From the NCBI RefSeq assembly GCF_002910905.1, contig NZ_NEUE01000138.1, positions 2,208-66,207 on the forward strand: a stretch of 64,000 bases of DNA, read 5' to 3'. Positions within the stretch are counted from its first letter, which is position 1, and the number at the start of each line of letters is the position of its first letter. A program made the translations under genes and the position numbers. The DNA is from Streptomyces sp. SM11. Lineage in GTDB: Bacteria; Actinomycetota; Actinomycetes; Streptomycetales; Streptomycetaceae. Positions 31,495-40,393 of this stretch are shown here, in pieces. The notes beneath the pieces are model-generated. The model was not told the origin of the DNA. It did not search any database and was given only the letters and a program-made list of their open reading frames with translations.

Positions 31495-32448
31495 CTAGTC
31501 CTTGGCCACGGCGCGGAGCCGGTCCACCACATCGGCCCGCAGATCGGCGGGTTCCTCCACGACGACGTCCGGGCCGAACTCGACGAGCCAGGCATCGAGG
31601 CCGTGTCCGTACGGGATCTCCAGCTCGTCCCAGCCGTCTCCGCGTTCCCGCACGGCGGTCGCGCGCGACCGCAGCGGGTAGCCGGCTCCGGCGCGCAGCC
31701 TGATCCGGGCGGTACGGGTCGCGGTCTCGCCGGCCCAGCTCTCGACGGTCTCGCGGACGGTGACCACGTCGGGCACCTCGGCGCTGAAGGCTCCGGCGCG
31801 GGAGCGGACCTTGCCGGTGATGCGGGAGAGCCGGAAGACGCGTTCGGCGCCCCGCTCGCGGTCCCAGCCAGCCAGATACCAGTGGCCGCGCCAGCATTCG
31901 AGGGTCCAGGGTTCGACCTGGCGCTGCTCGGGACGGGCGGAGTTGGCCTTGCGGTAGTCGAAGGTGACGGGGCGTCGGTCGCGACAGGCCAGCATGAGCG
32001 GCTCGAAGGCGGCCTCGTGGACGGGGATACGGGGTTCGAGGGCACTGTGGACCTCGTAGGCGTCCTCGGCCTCGGGCATTCCGGCGGCCCGCAGCTTCTG
32101 CAGGGCGCCGCTGGCGGCTCCGGCGAGGCGGGCCTGCTGCCAGACCTTGGCGGCGAGGCCGAGGGCGGCGGCCTCCTCGGCGTCCAGGGTGATGGGGGGC
32201 AGCCGGTTGCTGTCGCGGCGGGCCAGGTATCCGGTGTCGCCGTCGAGGTTCTCGACGGTCTCGATGACGAGGCCGAGCTCGCGCAGATCGTCCTTGTCGC
32301 GCTCGAACATCCGGTTGAAGGAGTCGTCGGAGCCCGCTTCGAGGTAGGCCTCGATGGATCCGCGGAGTTCGCGCTTGCTGAGCGGGCGCCGGGTCCCCAG
32401 CAGGCACAGCGCGAGGTTCATCAACCGCTCGGCCTTGGCAATCGCCAT
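31495..32448 (-). CDS. pafB: WYL-domain transcription activator PafB
   Basis: A 317-residue PafB, paralogous to PafC. The winged HTH covers residues 1-70 (AERLMNLALCLLGTRRPLSKRELRGSI, with MFERDKDDLRELG). The WYL domain at about 145-215 contains RPVTFDYRKA and WYLAGWDRERGAERVFRLSRI. Together with PafC it forms a heterodimeric activator of DNA-repair genes. The gene name comes from its link to pafA in actinobacteria. The pair is followed by zinc-ribbon, small membrane and tat genes and preceded by a hairpin terminator of the FKBP gene. Confidence 0.93.
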   Translation of the reverse strand: MAIAKAERLMNLALCLLGTRRPLSKRELRGSIEAYLEAGSDDSFNRMFERDKDDLRELGLVIETVENLDGDTGYLARRDSNRLPPITLDAEEAAALGLAAKVWQQARLAGAASGALQKLRAAGMPEAEDAYEVHSALEPRIPVHEAAFEPLMLACRDRRPVTFDYRKANSARPEQRQVEPWTLECWRGHWYLAGWDRERGAERVFRLSRITGKVRSRAGAFSAEVPDVVTVRETVESWAGETATRTARIRLRAGAGYPLRSRATAVRERGDGWDELEIPYGHGLDAWLVEFGPDVVVEEPADLRADVVDRLRAVAKD

Positions 32449-32585
32449 CGGCGCCCTTTCTCTTGTTGCTCTACGACCGCCGACCGTACCGCCCCCGGGG
32501 TGTGGGGATCAAAGCCGGGCCGCGGACCGGAGAGCGGTGAAGTCCCCTTCCGGGCCGCGGTGAAGGCCGCCGCCGGCGAACGGGT

Positions 32586-32615
32586 GAGGGCCCCCGCCGT
32601 GTGGCGGGGGCCCTC
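32586..32615. terminator. Hairpin terminator after the small FKBP gene
   Basis: A perfect 13-base stem (GAGGGCCCCCGCC) with a GTGT loop, 21 bases past the FKBP stop on the minus strand. It separates the FKBP genes from pafB. Confidence 0.8.
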
Positions 32616-32635
32616 ATTCGCACAACCGGAACGGA

Positions 32636-33007
32636 TCAGACCGCGACGAGGTCGCAGACGAAGATCAGCGTCTCGCCGGGGGCGATCTTGCCGCCGGCGC
32701 CGCGCTCGCCGTAGGCGAGGTGCGCGGGGATGGTCAGCTGGCGACGGCCGCCGACCTTCATGCCCTGCACACCCTTGTCCCAGCCGGAGATGACCTGGCC
32801 GGCACCGAGCTGGAACTGCAGCGGGGTGCCGCGGTTCCAGGAGGCGTCGAACTCCTCGCCGGTGGAGAAGGACACGCCCACGTAGTGGACGGAGACGGTC
32901 TGGCCGGCCTGGGCCACCGCGCCGTCGCCCTCCCAGATGTCCTTGATCTCCAGATCGGCCGGCGGCTCACCGCCCGGGAAGTCGACCTCGGGCTTCTCGA
33001 TGCTCAC
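32636..33007 (-). CDS. Cytosolic FKBP-type peptidyl-prolyl isomerase
   Basis: A 123-residue single-domain FKBP. The core VSVHYVGVSFSTGEEFDASW, QVISGWDKGVQGMKVGGRRQLTIP, AYGERGAGGKIAPGETLIFVCDLV contains the conserved Tyr, Phe, Asp, Trp and final Phe of the active site. GTG 33007 is fixed by AGGAGCAG upstream and by the family N-terminus. It is 64 bases downstream of the lipoprotein FKBP gene on the same strand and probably co-transcribed. It catalyses prolyl cis-trans isomerisation and assists folding. Confidence 0.93.
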   Translation of the reverse strand: MSIEKPEVDFPGGEPPADLEIKDIWEGDGAVAQAGQTVSVHYVGVSFSTGEEFDASWNRGTPLQFQLGAGQVISGWDKGVQGMKVGGRRQLTIPAHLAYGERGAGGKIAPGETLIFVCDLVAV

Positions 33008-33071
33008 TGAACTGCTCCTAAAAGAATCTTGGGGGCAAACCCCACAAGTCTCGCACGGGTCGCCCCGTCGC

Positions 33072-34052
33072 TCAGACAGTACCGAGGATGTCGACGACGA
33101 AGACCAGATTGTTCTTGGCCAGCTGGCTGGAGGGGTCGGCACCGTAGGCCTGGTTGGGCGGGATGGCCAGCAGGACACGGTCGCCGACGTGCTTGCCGAC
33201 CAGCCCCTTGTCCCAGCCGGAGATGACACCGCCGACGCCGATCGGGAAGGCGCTCGCGCCACCGTGGTCCCAGGAGGAGTCGAACTTCTTGCCGTCCTCC
33301 CACTTCACACCGGTGTACTGGACGACCAGGCCCTCACCGGCCTTGACCGTGGCTCCGTCGCCCTTGATCAGCACCTGCTCCCGCAGGTCCTTCGGGGCCT
33401 TCTCGCCCTTGGGAATGGTGATCGTCGCGGCCTTCTGCGAGGCGGCCTTCACCTCGGGCATCCCGGCCTCACTCGCGGCCTGGGCGCCCTTGGCCTCGCC
33501 CTTCTTGTCGACCTTCTTGGCGTTGACGATGTCGACGACCCAGACCAGCGGGTCGGTGGGCTTGATCCCGGACTGCGGGTTCAGCTGCTCGCCGACGATC
33601 GCCTCGGCGGTGCCCTCGACCTGGACCCGGCTGCCGACCTTGCGGCCGGCCAGCGCGTCCGCGACCTTGGTCGGCAGCATCTGTCCCTGCTGGCCGACCT
33701 CCTGCACGACCTGGGCGCGGGGGGCCTTCGGGTCGGCGCCCTGCCGCTGGGCCCAGGTGGAGCCGAGCGCCTCGATGTTGCCGGCGAAGTCCAGGCGGAC
33801 GATGTCGCCCTTCTTCACCTCGGCGCCGTCACCGGTCGAGACGTCGCCCACGACGACGTCGCCGGCCACCTTTGCGTCCTTGGGAACCTCGATCTCGGGC
33901 TCGGCACCGAACTTCCCGGAGACCTCGGCGACAGGCCCCGACTTCTTCGGCGCGGCGTCGTCCTTGGAATCGGAGCCGCAGGCGGCGGTGAACAGCAGGG
34001 CGGGCACAACCAGTACGGCGGCGGCACGCCGGGCAGTTTTCGTGGGGATCAT
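33072..34052 (-). CDS. FKBP lipoprotein with two FKBP-like domains
   Basis: A 326-residue exported isomerase. The signal peptide ends in the lipobox FTAAC with Cys25. An acidic linker leads to two FKBP-fold domains. The first (about residues 60-165) is degenerate, lacking the aromatic active-site residues. The second (about 235-326) is canonical: VQYTGVKWEDGKKFDSSWD, GVISGWDKGLVGKHVGDRVLLAIP, and final FVVDIL. It should act at the outer face of the membrane on exported proteins. It lies downstream of pafA on the same strand. Confidence 0.92.
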   Translation of the reverse strand: MIPTKTARRAAAVLVVPALLFTAACGSDSKDDAAPKKSGPVAEVSGKFGAEPEIEVPKDAKVAGDVVVGDVSTGDGAEVKKGDIVRLDFAGNIEALGSTWAQRQGADPKAPRAQVVQEVGQQGQMLPTKVADALAGRKVGSRVQVEGTAEAIVGEQLNPQSGIKPTDPLVWVVDIVNAKKVDKKGEAKGAQAASEAGMPEVKAASQKAATITIPKGEKAPKDLREQVLIKGDGATVKAGEGLVVQYTGVKWEDGKKFDSSWDHGGASAFPIGVGGVISGWDKGLVGKHVGDRVLLAIPPNQAYGADPSSQLAKNNLVFVVDILGTV

Positions 34053-34232
34053 CAGTCCAACTCGCGTAGGGGGGCTCCGGGCACTCCCGCCACTCTACGA
34101 CTTCGCCCCAGTGGCACCACGGGTACCGACACGGCTGTACGCCGGGGCTGGTCCGCACCGGCGTACAATGTGCCCCTTCTCCCGTGGGCCGGTTGTCCAC
34201 GGGCCTGGCCGGCTGCCCACAAGCCGAACCGA

Positions 34233-35594
34233 TCACATGCCCGCGATGAGCTTTTCCACCCTCTCGTCCACGGAGCGGAACGGGTCCTTGCACAGCACCG
34301 TGCGCTGCGCCTGGTCGTTGAGCTTGAGGTGGACCCAGTCGACGGTGAAGTCCCTCCGCTGTTCCTGGGCCCTGCGGATGAAGTCGCCGCGCAGCCGCGC
34401 CCGGGTGGTCTGCGGGGGCACCGACTTGCCCTCGAAGATCTTCAGGTCGTTGCAGATGCGGGCGGTCTGCCCCTTGCGTTCCAGGAGGTAGAAGAGGCCT
34501 CGGCGGCGGTGGATGTCGTGGTAGGCGAGGTCTATCTGGGCGACCCGCGGGTTCGACATGGTCATGTTGTGCTTGGCCCGGTACCGCTCGATGAGCTTGT
34601 ACTTCATGACCCAGTCGATCTCGGTGTCGATCCGGTCGAGGTCCTCGGCCTCGACCGCGTCCAGGGTGCGGCCCCACAGCTCCAGTACCTGGTCGACGGT
34701 GCCGGTGCGGATGCCCCGGCGCTCGACGAAGTCCACGGCCTTCTCGTAGTACTCCCGCTGGACCTCGATGGCCGAGGCCTCCCGGCCGCTGGCCAGGCGC
34801 ACCTTGCGCTGTCCGGTGAGGTCGTGGCTGACCTCGCGGATCGCCCGGATCGGGTTCTCCAGGGTCAGATCGCGCATCACCGTGCCCGCCTCGATCATGC
34901 GGAGCACCAGGTCGGTGGCCCCGACCTTGAGCAGCATGGTCGTCTCGGACATGTTCGAGTCACCGACGATGACGTGGAGGCGGCGGTACCGCTCGGCGTC
35001 GGCGTGGGGTTCGTCGCGGGTGTTGATGATCGGCCGGGAGCGGGTGGTCGCGGAGCTGACGCCCTCCCAGATGTGCTCGGCACGCTGGCTGACGCAGTAG
35101 ACCGCGCCACGCGGGGTCTGGAGCACCTTGCCCGCACCGCAGATCAGCTGCCTGGTGACGAGGAACGGAATGAGGATGTCCGCGAGCCGGGAGAATTCCC
35201 CGTGCCGGGCCACAAGGTAGTTCTCGTGGCAGCCGTAGGAGTTTCCCGCCGAGTCGGTGTTGTTCTTGAAGAGATAGACGTCGCCCGCGATTCCCTCCTC
35301 GTGCAGGCGGCGTTCGGCGTCGACGAGCAGGCCTTCGAGAATGCGCTCGCCCGCCTTGTCGTGCGTGACCAGTTCGGTCACGTTGTCGCATTCGGGGGTT
35401 GCATATTCCGGATGCGATCCCACGTCGAGGTAGAGGCGGGCGCCGTTCCGCAGAAAGACGTTGCTGCTGCGGCCCCATGACACAACACGGCGGAAGAGGT
35501 AGCGCGCCACTTCGTCAGGTGACAGTCGGCGCTGTCCCCTGAACGTGCACGTGACGCCGTACTCGTTCTCCAGCCCGAAAATGCGGCGGTCCAT
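34233..35594 (-). CDS. pafA: Pup-protein ligase PafA
   Basis: A 453-residue ligase that attaches the C-terminal glutamate of Pup to substrate lysines. It opens [14 protein letters not shown], whose Glu8 region binds ATP/Mg. [25 protein letters not shown] and [18 protein letters not shown] are shared with Dop and glutamine synthetases, but the Dop-specific loop is absent. ATG 35594 is the only sensible start. An MFS transporter gene ends 9 bases upstream on the same strand, which is unusual. The FKBP genes follow. Confidence 0.96.
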   Translation of the reverse strand: MDRRIFGLENEYGVTCTFRGQRRLSPDEVARYLFRRVVSWGRSSNVFLRNGARLYLDVGSHPEYATPECDNVTELVTHDKAGERILEGLLVDAERRLHEEGIAGDVYLFKNNTDSAGNSYGCHENYLVARHGEFSRLADILIPFLVTRQLICGAGKVLQTPRGAVYCVSQRAEHIWEGVSSATTRSRPIINTRDEPHADAERYRRLHVIVGDSNMSETTMLLKVGATDLVLRMIEAGTVMRDLTLENPIRAIREVSHDLTGQRKVRLASGREASAIEVQREYYEKAVDFVERRGIRTGTVDQVLELWGRTLDAVEAEDLDRIDTEIDWVMKYKLIERYRAKHNMTMSNPRVAQIDLAYHDIHRRRGLFYLLERKGQTARICNDLKIFEGKSVPPQTTRARLRGDFIRRAQEQRRDFTVDWVHLKLNDQAQRTVLCKDPFRSVDERVEKLIAGM

Positions 35595-35603
35595 GACTGA
35601 ACA

Positions 35604-36863
35604 TTACGCCTTATGGCCTGAGCTGAAACCGGGTTCGACGGCACCGTTTCGATCATTTTCCGATCCCGTCACCACGGCGGGCGTACGGACGGGAGCGGCG
35701 AGGACCCTTCCGGTGGCCAGCAGGACGATCAGAGCCGCCACTCCCCCGACCCCCGCGACGGCGAAGCTCCAGGCGGTCGAGCCGAGTTCGACGGCCGGTC
35801 CCGCGGCGGCCGTTCCCACCGCCGCGCCCACGCCGAACGTAGTGACGAGCCAGGAGAACGCCTCCGTCACCGTGCCGCGCGGGGCGTGCCGGTCGACCAC
35901 GATGAAGGAGCAGGCGATGGCCGGCGCGAGGAACACTCCGGCAAGGGCGGCGAGGGCGGTCATGACGGGCACCGAGGGGGTGAGCGTCAACGGCAGATAC
36001 CCCAGCGCCAGCAGTCCGACGATGACCCGCAGCCGCTTCTCGGGCACACCGGCCCACTGCCGGGCCCCGTAGGCCAGCCCGCCGATCAGCGCGCCGAGAC
36101 CGAGTGCGGCCATCAGCCAGCCGTACACCGACTCCCGGCCGTGGTCGTCCGCGTAGGCCACTCCGGCCACCGTGATGGAGCCGAGGGCGAGCCCGACGAA
36201 GAAGAACGCGCCGAGCAGGGCGAGGAGTCCGGGCGAGCGCAGGGCGCCGAGCCAGTGCGCCTCCCGCGGTGCGGAGCGCCAGGTCCGCGAGGGCTCGGAC
36301 AGGACGACCGACAGTGCGCCGAGGACGCCGATGGCGTTGACGACGAGCAGGGCGGCGGCCGGGGACCAGAGCGAGACGAGCAGCGTCACCAGGAGCGGTC
36401 CGACGGTGAACATGATCTCCTGCGCCACGGCGTCCAGAGCGTAGGCCCGGTGCACCTGCCCCTCACCCTTGAGGACGCTGGGCCACAGGGCCCGCAGGCC
36501 GCCCTCCAGCGGTGGTGTGGCGACTCCGGCGACGATGACGGCGAGGTAGGCCAGCGGGAGCGATCCGAGGCCGGTGAAGGCCAGCAGGGCCATGCCGAGC
36601 GCGGAGAGCACGGCGGCCGGGAGCTGGACGCGCGGCTGCCCGTACAGGTCCACCGCCCGGCCGAGCAGCGGCTGCCCGACGGCGGTGGCCAGCCCGTAGG
36701 CGGCGGCGAGCGCGCCGGCCAGCGTGTAGCTGCCGCCCTCGGCCCGGGTGAACAGCACGATCGCGATGTGCGCGGTGCCGTTGGGCAGCCGCCCCACCAG
36801 GGTGCCCGCCAGCAGCCGGGCGGCATGCCGCGCCCGGAGGATGTCCAGATATCCTGCGGCCAT
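35604..36863 (-). CDS. MFS transporter
   Basis: A 419-residue major facilitator with about twelve helices and a central cytosolic loop. It begins RHAARLLAGTLVGRLPNGT, and the A-motif-like loop between helices 2 and 3 is GRAVDLYGQPRV. It resembles YbjJ/Bcr-type exporters, but the substrate is unknown. It is divergent from a LacI regulator with palindromic sequence between them, so it is likely the regulator's target. Its stop is 9 bases before pafA, so both may share a transcript, linking pupylation to a transporter promoter. Confidence 0.9.
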   Translation of the reverse strand: MAAGYLDILRARHAARLLAGTLVGRLPNGTAHIAIVLFTRAEGGSYTLAGALAAAYGLATAVGQPLLGRAVDLYGQPRVQLPAAVLSALGMALLAFTGLGSLPLAYLAVIVAGVATPPLEGGLRALWPSVLKGEGQVHRAYALDAVAQEIMFTVGPLLVTLLVSLWSPAAALLVVNAIGVLGALSVVLSEPSRTWRSAPREAHWLGALRSPGLLALLGAFFFVGLALGSITVAGVAYADDHGRESVYGWLMAALGLGALIGGLAYGARQWAGVPEKRLRVIVGLLALGYLPLTLTPSVPVMTALAALAGVFLAPAIACSFIVVDRHAPRGTVTEAFSWLVTTFGVGAAVGTAAAGPAVELGSTAWSFAVAGVGGVAALIVLLATGRVLAAPVRTPAVVTGSENDRNGAVEPGFSSGHKA

Positions 36864-36909
36864 TCCCGCCCCTCTCCGCCCCCGGCCGACCGTGCCGCCG
36901 CCGAGGTGT

Positions 36910-36936
36910 TACGTATAACGTCGAGGTTCATACGTA
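36910..36936. promoter_or_regulatory. Putative LacI-family operator (TACGTAT-N13-ATACGTA)
   Basis: A 7-base inverted repeat spaced by 13 bases in the 135-base gap between the divergent MFS and LacI-type genes. TACGTA is itself palindromic and the region is unusually AT-rich. It would suit a dimeric LacI/GalR regulator. Confidence 0.5.
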
Positions 36937-36998
36937 CCATGTGCGCAGTTCGCGGGTCCACCTCGCGGCGTTACGAGACATCTCGCACGGAGGCACGA

Positions 36999-38033
36999 GT
37001 GACCAGCGCGCAGCAGCCCGTCCCCGCCCGGCCCACGAGCCGCGACGTGGCCCGTGCGGCGGGCGTCTCCCAGGCGACGGTCTCCCTGGTGCTCGGCGGG
37101 AAGTGGCCGGGCAGGGTGTCGGAGGCCACCGCGCAGCGGGTCCGGGACACCGCGGCGGAGATCGGCTACCGGCCCAATCTGGCGGCCCGGAGTCTGCGCC
37201 TCGGCCGTACCAGGACCGCGCTGCTGGTGGTGCCCGCGCTCACCAACGAGTTCTTCGCCCGGGTGTACGCCGGGGCGGCGGCCCTCGCCGCCGAGCACGA
37301 CTTCGGCGTGGTGCTCTATCCCTCACCGGACGGCACGGGGCCGGCCCGGGACCCGTTCGCCTCGGCCCGTGCGGCACTCGACGGGGTCATCGCGTCCTCG
37401 ATGGCCGCCGACGCGCTGGGGGCGCTGCACGGGGCGGATCTGCCGCTGGTGATGCTGGACAGCGATCCCTCGGACACCGGGCCCGCCGCCCATGTGAACC
37501 TCGACATCGCCGACGGTATGCGGCAGGTGACGGACCATCTGCTGGGGCTCGGCCACCGGCGCCTCCTGCATCTGGCGTCCGCCGTGGACACCTGGACGTT
37601 CGCGGTGCGGGCCGGGGCGCTGCACGACGCGCTGGGCGCCGCGGGGGACGCGACGGTGCGCACGGTGCGGGCCCCGCTGGACGTACGGGCGGGGCGCGAG
37701 GCGGCCCAACAGGCCCTGGCGGTCACCGCCGACCGGCCCACCGCGATCGTCTGCGACGACGACATCCTGGCCGCCGGCGCGTGCAAGGCCGCCCGCAGGC
37801 TCGGGCTGCGGGTGCCGGACGAGCTGTCGGTCACCGGATTCGACGACCTGGCGCTGGCCACCGCGCTGGAGCCGGAGCTGACCACGGTGCGGCTGCCGGC
37901 GGAGCAGGTCGGGGAGCGGGGCATGGAGGCGCTGCTCGCGGTACTGGACGGCCGCCCCGCCGAGCCGGGCGGCCTGCCGGTGGAGCTCGTCGTACGCGGC
38001 TCGACAGCGCCGCCGCCCGCCGGCCTGACATGA
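36999..38033 (+). CDS. LacI-family transcriptional regulator
   Basis: A 344-residue LacI/GalR regulator. The N-terminal HTH (TSRDVARAAGVSQATVSLVLGG, then ATAQRVRDTAAEIGYRPNLAARSLR) includes the hinge-helix NLAARSL. The effector domain follows (TALLVVPALTNEFFARVYAGA, TAIVCDDDILAAGACKAARRLG, SVTGFDDLALATALEPELTTVR). GTG 36999 follows GGAGG. It is divergent from the MFS gene and presumably represses it in the absence of an unknown sugar or nucleoside-like ligand. It is convergent with prcA and ends in a shared hairpin. Confidence 0.92.
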   Translation: MTSAQQPVPARPTSRDVARAAGVSQATVSLVLGGKWPGRVSEATAQRVRDTAAEIGYRPNLAARSLRLGRTRTALLVVPALTNEFFARVYAGAAALAAEHDFGVVLYPSPDGTGPARDPFASARAALDGVIASSMAADALGALHGADLPLVMLDSDPSDTGPAAHVNLDIADGMRQVTDHLLGLGHRRLLHLASAVDTWTFAVRAGALHDALGAAGDATVRTVRAPLDVRAGREAAQQALAVTADRPTAIVCDDDILAAGACKAARRLGLRVPDELSVTGFDDLALATALEPELTTVRLPAEQVGERGMEALLAVLDGRPAEPGGLPVELVVRGSTAPPPAGLT

Positions 38034-38034
38034 C

Positions 38035-38064
38035 GGTGCCCCGGGCCGAAAGGTCCGGGGCACC
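38035..38064. terminator. Bidirectional hairpin between LacI gene and prcA
   Basis: Arms GGTGCCCCGG and CCGGGGCACC form a perfect 10-base stem around a GCCGAAAGGT loop, between convergent genes. Confidence 0.82.
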
Positions 38065-38078
38065 GGAGCACTGCTCGC

Positions 38079-38876
38079 CTACTTGTCCGTCTCCTCCGTG
38101 GAGTCGGGGGTGCTGCTGTCGGTGCTGTCGTTGTCCTCGGTGTCGGACGGGGCGTCCGTCGGCGTGCTGCCGGCGGCCTCCGTGTCCAGCAACCGGGCCA
38201 GCTGGCGGCCGACGATCCGCTTGAACTTGCGCTGCTGGGGGCGTGTGCGGTCCAGGACCGCGACCTCAAGCCGCTCCGCGGGGATCTCCCGCTCGCCGCC
38301 GCCCGGCTCCCGCGAGAGCGCCTGGACGGCCAGCTTGAGCGCCTCGGCGAGGGTCATGCCGTCGCGGTGGCGCTGATCCAGGAAGCTGCTGATCTGTTCG
38401 GCGTTGCCGCCGACCGCGACCGAGCCGTGCTCGTCCACGATCGAACCGTCGTGCGGCAGCCGGTAGATCTGGTCGCCCTCGGCCTCGCTGCCGACCTCGG
38501 CGACCACCAGCTCCACCTCGTACGGCTTCTCGGCCGCACTGGAGAAGATGGTACCGAGCGTCTGGGCGTAGACGTTGGCCAGCCCACGGGCCGTCACATC
38601 GTCCCGGTCGTAGGTGTATCCGCGCAGATCGGCGTAGCGAACGCCGCCGATGCGGAGGTTCTCGTACTCGTTGTACTTGCCGGCGGCGGCGAAGCCGATC
38701 CGGTCATAGATCTCGCTGAACTTGTGCAGGGCACGGGACGGGTTCTCGCCGACGAACACAATGCCGTCGGCGTACTGCAGCACAACGAGGCTGCGACCAC
38801 GGGCGATGCCCTTGCGGGCGTATTCCGCCCGGTCGGCCATGGCCTGCTGGGGTGAGACATAGAACGGCGTCGACAC
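38079..38876 (-). CDS. prcA: Proteasome subunit alpha
   Basis: A 265-residue alpha subunit of the 20S core particle. It starts [26 protein letters not shown], the gating N-terminus and H0 helix. The core includes IVFVGENPS and [21 protein letters not shown]. The acidic Ser/Thr/Asp-rich tail is typical of Streptomyces. Seven copies form each outer ring and dock ARC through its C-terminal motif. It follows prcB by 58 bases; GTG is the start codon. Confidence 0.96.
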   Translation of the reverse strand: MSTPFYVSPQQAMADRAEYARKGIARGRSLVVLQYADGIVFVGENPSRALHKFSEIYDRIGFAAAGKYNEYENLRIGGVRYADLRGYTYDRDDVTARGLANVYAQTLGTIFSSAAEKPYEVELVVAEVGSEAEGDQIYRLPHDGSIVDEHGSVAVGGNAEQISSFLDQRHRDGMTLAEALKLAVQALSREPGGGEREIPAERLEVAVLDRTRPQQRKFKRIVGRQLARLLDTEAAGSTPTDAPSDTEDNDSTDSSTPDSTEETDK

Positions 38877-38934
38877 CGGCTATCCGTCCCTTTCTGTCAG
38901 TGACGAGTGCGTCTGGGGAGGCTCGGGGTCCGGG

Positions 38935-39780
38935 TCAGAGCAGCGCGGCGCGCGGGCCGTCGGGCTGCTCGAGTCGGCGTTCCAGGATGGAGCGCGCGAT
39001 CTCGGAGGACTCCTGGTCGGTCAGCCTCCGGAAGCCTTCGTCGGTGATGACGGTGACGATCGGGAAGATGCGGCGGGCCACGTCCGGGCCGCCGGTCGCC
39101 GAATCGTCGTCCGCTGCGTCGTACAGCGCCTGCACGACCAGGGTGAGGGCCTGCTCCTCCGTCAGGTCCTCGCGGTAGAGCTTCTTCATCGCGTTGCGGG
39201 CGAAGATCGACCCGGAGCCGGTGGCGGCGTAGCCGTTCTCCTCGGTGCGGCCGCCGGTGACGTCGTAGGAGAAGATGCGGCCCTTCTCGCGGTCGACGTC
39301 GTACCCGGCGAAGAGAGGCACCACGGCGAGGCCCTGCATGGCCATCGCCAGGTTGCTGCGGATCATGGTGGAGAGGCGGTTGGCCTTGCCCTCCAGGGAG
39401 AGCTGGGCGCCCTCGACCTTCTCGAAGTGCTCCAGCTCCAGCTGGAACAGCTTGACCATCTCCACGGCCAGTCCGGCGGTGCCGGCGATGCCCACCGCGG
39501 AGTACTCGTCGGCCGGGAAGACCTTCTGCATGTCGCGCGACGCGATCATGTTGCCCATGGTGGCGCGCCGGTCGCCGGCCAGGACGACACCACCGGGGAA
39601 GGACGCCGAGACGATGGTCGTCCCGTGCGGTGCCTCGATGGCCCCCTGGAGCGGCGGCAGGCTCCGGTTGCCCGGGAGCATCTCGGGCGACTGGTCGGAC
39701 AGGAAGTCCATGAACGAGGACGAACCCGGCGTCAGGAAGGCAGCTGGTAGACGCCCGGTGCTACGAGTGTTGGCTTCCAC
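38935..39780 (-). CDS. prcB: Proteasome subunit beta (catalytic)
   Basis: A 281-residue beta subunit made as a precursor. A 53-residue propeptide ends at PHG, and autocleavage exposes Thr54 ([10 protein letters not shown]) as the catalytic nucleophile. Lys/Asp partners lie in [17 protein letters not shown] and the SGTAGL-like [14 protein letters not shown] 39780 is preceded by GGAGGG. It forms the two inner rings of the chamber. The order dop-pup-prcB-prcA is the standard actinobacterial arrangement. Confidence 0.97.
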   Translation of the reverse strand: MEANTRSTGRLPAAFLTPGSSSFMDFLSDQSPEMLPGNRSLPPLQGAIEAPHGTTIVSASFPGGVVLAGDRRATMGNMIASRDMQKVFPADEYSAVGIAGTAGLAVEMVKLFQLELEHFEKVEGAQLSLEGKANRLSTMIRSNLAMAMQGLAVVPLFAGYDVDREKGRIFSYDVTGGRTEENGYAATGSGSIFARNAMKKLYREDLTEEQALTLVVQALYDAADDDSATGGPDVARRIFPIVTVITDEGFRRLTDQESSEIARSILERRLEQPDGPRAALL

Positions 39781-40045
39781 GCGTTTCCCTCCAGGTATGC
39801 GATGGCCCTGCGCAAGGAGTCAGGATCATCCCCCAACTTGCCGATGGCCGAATTGCAGTTGAGCAAGTACGTACGCCCCGGACCCTACCCGCCCGGCGGG
39901 AGTGATCCACATGTTCGGCGAGTTTGTCCGCACCGATCCGGCGGGACCGGGAACCGGCCCCCGGTCGGCGGCGGGGTGACGGCGCACGCCGTGGCGGGCG
40001 CCGTCACCCCCTTCTCCCCATCGTTCATGCGTTCACGCTGGTGGA

Positions 40046-40264
40046 CTACTGCCCACCCTTTTGAACAAATGACCTCACGAAATCCTCGGCGTTCTCTTCG
40101 AGGACATCGTCGATCTCGTCCAGAACCGAGTCGACGTCGTCGCTCAGCTTCTCCTGGCGTTCCGCGAGGTCCTCGGACGCCTGCGCGTCCTGCGCCTGCT
40201 CCTCGGCCTCCTCGGTGGAACGCGTCGCCTTCTGCTGTCCGCCGCCGGTGTCCTTGGTCGCCAT
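40046..40264 (-). CDS. pup: Prokaryotic ubiquitin-like protein Pup
   Basis: A 72-residue, largely disordered protein tag. It begins MATKDTGGGQQ, has the acidic coiled-coil region DDVDSVLDEIDDVLEENAEDFVRSF that binds ARC, and ends in GGQ. The terminal Gln must be deamidated by Dop before PafA can use it. ATG 40264 is chosen over an ATG three codons upstream because MATKD is the conserved start and GGTGAG precedes it. A TGTCGGAC-N8-TAGGGT element lies about 50 bases upstream. Confidence 0.97.
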   Translation of the reverse strand: MATKDTGGGQQKATRSTEEAEEQAQDAQASEDLAERQEKLSDDVDSVLDEIDDVLEENAEDFVRSFVQKGGQ

Positions 40265-40309
40265 GTAGCTCACCCCGCTCGGTTCGAAGCAATCGAAGCT
40301 CTTGATCAG

Positions 40310-40331
40310 ACCCTACCCACGGGGTCCGACA
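40310..40331 (-). promoter_or_regulatory. RecA-NDp-like promoter upstream of pup
   Basis: Reading the minus strand, TGTCGGAC, 8 bases, then TAGGGT approaches the RecA-NDp/PafBC consensus TGTCRGTG-N8-TAnnnT. It would start transcription about 40 bases before pup. The last two bases of the -35-side box deviate. Confidence 0.45.
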
Positions 40332-40393
40332 TTTGGCCCGGTAGTTGTTCAACGTCCGGGCCTCGGGTGATTGATTCCCACCCCGGAGGCCTT

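Noticed and set aside
39781-40045. A TAGGGT hexamer (39882-39887, minus strand) as a separate prcB promoter
   Set aside because: No acceptable -35 or RecA-NDp box lies at proper spacing; evidence is the hexamer alone.
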